Shown: positions 62,554 to 64,000 of the stretch, in pieces
Layout of the letters: each line of letters starts with the position of its first letter
Position numbering within the stretch: position 1 is the stretch's first letter
Assembly: GCF_004217145.1 (NCBI RefSeq)
Contig: NZ_SHKR01000011.1
Span: 1,426,001-1,490,000, forward strand
Direction: 5' to 3'
DNA length: 64,000 bases
DNA from: Kribbella rubisoli
GTDB taxonomy: Bacteria > Actinomycetota > Actinomycetes > Propionibacteriales > Kribbellaceae
Translations under genes and position numbers: made by a program
Notes under the pieces: generated by a model
Seen by the model: the letters and a program-made list of their open reading frames with translations, nothing else
What the model was told of the DNA's origin: nothing
Database searches by the model: none

Positions 62554-63998
62554 CGACCGCTCTCCCGCAGCCGTCCCTTGGCAACCTTGCCTGTGACCGA
62601 GTGCGGGAGTTGGTCCACGACCTCGATCTCGACCGGGGACTTGAACCGCGCGAGCCGGCCCTCGGCGTACTCACGGACCGCCGCAACATCCACCGTGGTG
62701 TCTGCCTGCGGTACGACGAACGCCTTGACCGCCTCGCCCGTCTCCTCGGACGGCATACCGATGACAGCCGCCTCGCGTACGCCGGGAGCAGCGACCAGCA
62801 CTTCCTCGACCTCGCTCGGGAACACGTTGAAGCCGGACACGATGATCAGCTCGCGGAGCCGATCGACCAGGAACAGGTCGCCGTCGGAGTCCAGGAACCC
62901 GACGTCACCGGTCCGGTACCAGCCCTTCGCGTCCGGACCGTCCACGCCGTCCGGCCAGTACCCGGAGAAGAGGTTGCCGCCGCGGATCAGGATCTCGCCG
63001 GGATCGTCGCCCTCGACGTCCTCGCCCTGCTCGTCGGCGATCCTGAGCTCGACGTTCGGCAGCGGGCGGCCGACGGAGCCGAGCTTCGGCTCGGACTCGC
63101 CCAGTGTTGTCGTGACGCCCGGGGAAGCCTCGGTCAGGCCGTACCCCTGGTGCACGAAGTGGCCGCTCACCTGCTCGAAGCGATCCGCGAGCGTGCGGTC
63201 GAGCGTGGACGCGCCGGTCAGCACCACCTTGACCGGCTGCAGCGCAGCACGCAGATCGGCTCGACCCAGGAGGGTGTGCAGCGCCGGCGGGGCCAGCGGC
63301 AGGCGGGTCACGCCGTGCTTGCCGACCAGCTCGAGAGTCTCCTCGGGGTCGAATCGCTGCTCGACGATCAGCGCCGCGCCGGTGGCGACGGCCCAGCCCA
63401 GGACGGCGTTCAAGCCGAACGCGTGGAACATCGGCAGCACGCCGAGAACCACGTCCTCGGGCCCCATCCGGTCTTCTCCGAGCTCGGTGAGGTTCTGCAC
63501 ATTCGCGGAAAGTGCCCGATGGGTGAGCATCGCGGCACGCGGATCTCCACTGGTCCCGGACGTGTACAGCAGGACCGCGAGCGCCTCGGGATCGATCGGC
63601 AACGGTAACGGAGCGTCACCTTCGAGCTGCCCCGGCGCCACCGTCCGGATGCCCTCGAGCCGGTCCGCGAGGCCCGGTCCAGCGATCGCCAGCCGGGCTC
63701 CGGAGTGCGCCGTGACGGTCGCGATCTCGGGCTTGGTGAGCCCGGTGTTCAGCGGCACTGCGACCAGTCCGGCCCGGAGAATGCCCAGGTAGGACGCGAC
63801 GAAGTCGATGCTGTTGGCAACCAGGAGAAGGACCCGGGCCCCGGGCACCAAACCGGCCGCGGCAAGCCCCTTCGCGGTCTGGTCGACGGCGGCGTCGACC
63901 TCGCTCCAGGTCAGTCGGCGGTCCCCGTCGACCAGCGCCGGACGCTCGCCGTGCCGTCGCGCTGTGTCACGAAGAATGTCCGCGAAATTCACGTTCAC
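62550..63998 (-). CDS. AMP-forming acyl-CoA ligase-like protein
   Basis: The frame runs 482 codons from GTG 63998 (GTG 63992 is alternative), and the start could lie just outside the window. The protein has the adenylate-forming architecture: P-loop LYTSGTSGDPRAAM, HQGYGLTEASPG, WYRTGDVGFLD and a C-terminal lid with SVTGKVAKGRLRE. The P-loop lysine and glycine (PKG) are replaced by PRA, which many actinobacterial homologues share. It likely activates a fatty or aromatic acid as its CoA thioester. It is coupled to the glutaredoxin gene. The substrate is unknown. Confidence 0.85.
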   Translation of the reverse strand: MNVNFADILRDTARRHGERPALVDGDRRLTWSEVDAAVDQTAKGLAAAGLVPGARVLLLVANSIDFVASYLGILRAGLVAVPLNTGLTKPEIATVTAHSGARLAIAGPGLADRLEGIRTVAPGQLEGDAPLPLPIDPEALAVLLYTSGTSGDPRAAMLTHRALSANVQNLTELGEDRMGPEDVVLGVLPMFHAFGLNAVLGWAVATGAALIVEQRFDPEETLELVGKHGVTRLPLAPPALHTLLGRADLRAALQPVKVVLTGASTLDRTLADRFEQVSGHFVHQGYGLTEASPGVTTTLGESEPKLGSVGRPLPNVELRIADEQGEDVEGDDPGEILIRGGNLFSGYWPDGVDGPDAKGWYRTGDVGFLDSDGDLFLVDRLRELIIVSGFNVFPSEVEEVLVAAPGVREAAVIGMPSEETGEAVKAFVVPQADTTVDVAAVREYAEGRLARFKSPVEIEVVDQLPHSVTGKVAKGRLRESGR

Positions 63999-64000
63999 CA

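Noticed and set aside
1..64000. CRISPR arrays, tRNA or rRNA genes, transposases and phage genes
   Set aside because: No regularly spaced repeats, cloverleaf-like segments, rRNA signatures or recognisable mobile-element proteins were seen on either strand.

Overview
The window is GC-rich, actinobacterial chromosomal DNA. GTG/TTG starts are frequent, genes are packed with 4-base ATGA overlaps, and several genes are hallmarks of the group: Rex with hemACDB, a fused CobA-HemD, System II cytochrome c maturation genes, menaquinone genes, F420-type LLM oxidoreductase, DUF4229 and 13E12/DUF222. The gene set fits Propionibacteriales, and a Kribbella-like soil organism is my best guess. That is inference from gene content, not a database match. 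No rRNA, tRNA, CRISPR array, insertion sequence or prophage was recognised.

Left part (1-19 kb): the 5' part of menE diverges from menA. A MarR/flavin monooxygenase pair follows with a double palindromic operator. Next is a small, more A/T-rich islet with a PD-(D/E)XK-type nuclease, a dispersed intergenic repeat, a Cds1-like PLP enzyme, an orphan SLATT/DUF4231 membrane protein and an M48 peptidase. A TetR/MFS efflux operon with a perfect operator comes after these. A tightly packed seven-gene leftward operon then runs hemL, phosphatase, tlpA, ccdA, resB, ccsB, DUF4229, tying haem precursor synthesis to cytochrome c assembly. A secreted lytic transglycosylase diverges from hemL.

Middle part (19-42 kb): this is mostly exported or membrane functions. 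It holds a large subtilisin, an F420-type oxidoreductase, a second subtilase with a Glu-type active site, a damaged 2H phosphoesterase, a multidomain GH3 glycosidase, an MMPL transporter, a GlxA-like regulator with an isochorismatase, a Tat-exported aldose epimerase, an orphan histidine kinase, a phosphotransferase, a membrane protein with a long Pro-rich tail, a P450, and a CPBP protease/membrane pair. Convergent gene pairs are separated by strong hairpin terminators.

Right part (42-64 kb): a NarL-type two-component system precedes an uncharacterised carbohydrate locus. The locus has two ABC permeases, a lipoprotein sugar-binding protein, a Gfo/Idh oxidoreductase and a decayed PmoA-family gene on one strand. 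Diverging from these are a Tat-exported heparinase-like protein, a LacI regulator on a probably leaderless mRNA, and a PF12831-type FAD oxidoreductase. Two LacI-type operators lie in the divergent promoter. After a few small genes, a stop-interrupted DUF222 remnant and a second copy of the dispersed repeat, the window ends with rex-hemA-hemC-cobA/hemD-hemB under a promoter that carries a Rex-like operator, then a glutaredoxin and an acyl-CoA ligase.

The most interesting leads are the carbohydrate locus with its decayed PmoA gene and adjacent 23-base inverted repeat, the orphan SLATT-like and nuclease genes, the dispersed repeat next to the 3' ends of two minus-strand genes, and the Glu-type subtilase.
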